Assembly: GCA_016867955.1 (NCBI GenBank)
Contig: VGIE01000213.1
Location: 1-5,009, forward strand
Direction: 5' to 3'
DNA: 5,009 bases
Source of the DNA: Betaproteobacteria bacterium
Lineage (GTDB): Bacteria > Pseudomonadota > Gammaproteobacteria > Burkholderiales > SG8-39
Shown here one piece after another: positions 4,620 to 5,009 of the stretch. Position 1 is the stretch's first letter, and each line of letters starts with the position of its first letter. The notes beneath the pieces are model-generated. The model ran no database searches and was not told the origin of the DNA. It saw only the letters and a program-made list of their open reading frames with translations. The translations under genes were made by a program, and so were the position numbers.

Positions 4620-5009
4620 CTACTGCGGCTGGATTCCCGCCTTTCGCGCCACGTCGGCTAGATAACGTGCCTCCTCCACGAAGCGCCTTGCCGCCGCCTC
4701 CGGCGATAGTTCGACTATGTCGAGCTGCAGGTTGGCGAGACGCGCGCGCACGTCGGGCTCCCTGAGTGCCTTCGATGCGGCGGTATGGAGTCGGTCGAAC
4801 GCGACCTTCGGGATGCCGGCCGGCGCGTTGATGGAATGGCTCAGGCCGCGCAGCTGCGGGTAACCCAGCTCCGCGAAGGTCGGCACTTCGGGCATGGTGG
4901 TGGCACGCTGCTCGCCGGTGGTGGCGAGCACGCGGTATTTCTCGCCCAGGGTGCGCGCGGCCGCCGCGGCGATGAAGCCCAGCTGCACTTCTCCGGTGCT
5001 GAGCGCCTT
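4620..5009 (-). CDS. Bug/TctC-family periplasmic substrate-binding protein, C-terminal part
   Basis: The last 129 residues of a tripartite tricarboxylate transporter-type (Bug/TctC) solute-binding protein; the N-terminus and any signal peptide lie beyond the right edge. The family pattern is clear. LSTGEVQLGFIAA (3-15 of the visible part) is the 'G.vd..f' strand. YRVLATTGEQRATTMPEVPTFAELGYPQL follows the usual order 'raLAvt..kR...lPdvPT.aE.G'. NAPAGIPKVAFDRLHTA is the 'aPagtP..i...L' helix start, and REPDVRARLANLQLDI precedes the closing helix. Such proteins capture carboxylates and related small molecules in the periplasm; many exist without linked membrane subunits. The ligand cannot be told. 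The frame is open to the window edge, so a GTG codon at 4988 is internal. The downstream HpcH/HpaI-like gene suggests an organic acid ligand (inference). Confidence 0.92.
   Translation of the reverse strand, partial: KALSTGEVQLGFIAAAAARTLGEKYRVLATTGEQRATTMPEVPTFAELGYPQLRGLSHSINAPAGIPKVAFDRLHTAASKALREPDVRARLANLQLDIVELSPEAAARRFVEEARYLADVARKAGIQPQ

Noticed and set aside
1..5009. CRISPR arrays, tRNA/rRNA genes, insertion-sequence ends
   Set aside because: No regularly spaced repeats, cloverleaf-like segments, transposase-like proteins or terminal inverted repeats with target duplications could be seen.

Overview
This is a GC-rich proteobacterial-looking window, most like Burkholderiales/Betaproteobacteria. 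That taxonomic guess rests on base composition, strong GGAGG-type ribosome binding sites and a Bug/TctC-type solute-binding protein, a family greatly expanded in that group. It holds seven protein-coding genes (two cut by the window edges). I see no RNA genes, mobile elements or CRISPR arrays.

Left half (1-2710): a divergent molybdenum-hydroxylase locus. On the minus strand lie the [2Fe-2S] small subunit (308-787) and, downstream, the start of the molybdopterin-binding large subunit (228 to beyond the left edge) of a xanthine oxidase/CO dehydrogenase-family enzyme. On the plus strand lie an XdhC/CoxI-family maturation factor (1016-2023) and a MocA-type molybdenum cofactor cytidylyltransferase (2117-2710). 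The logic is coherent: MocA would make the cytosine-dinucleotide form of the cofactor, XdhC/CoxI would mature it and deliver it to the large subunit, and the small subunit would carry electrons away. The substrate cannot be told from the 76 visible residues of the large subunit, and no FAD subunit is in view. The 228-bp divergent control region (788-1015) holds two candidate back-to-back promoters, a three-copy AATCCTWG repeat and an 8-bp inverted repeat.

Right half (2711-5009): an AT-richer intergenic stretch with short palindromes leads into a plus-strand amidohydrolase-2 family gene (2894-3694). Its first ~184 residues look normal, but its C-terminal ~80 residues do not resemble the family and the second half of the barrel is missing. 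It converges, with only 10 bp between stops, on a minus-strand pair: a Bug/TctC-type periplasmic binding protein (C-terminal part only) followed by an HpcH/HpaI-like aldolase (3705-4511). The aldolase keeps its metal ligands but lacks the usual catalytic His/Asp pair. A perfect 7-bp hairpin lies between these two genes. Together the right half looks like part of an uptake-and-breakdown locus for an organic acid.

The points most worth a second look are the catalytically altered aldolase, the apparently chimeric amidohydrolase and the repeat architecture of the divergent promoter region. I found no evidence for a wholly new type of system.
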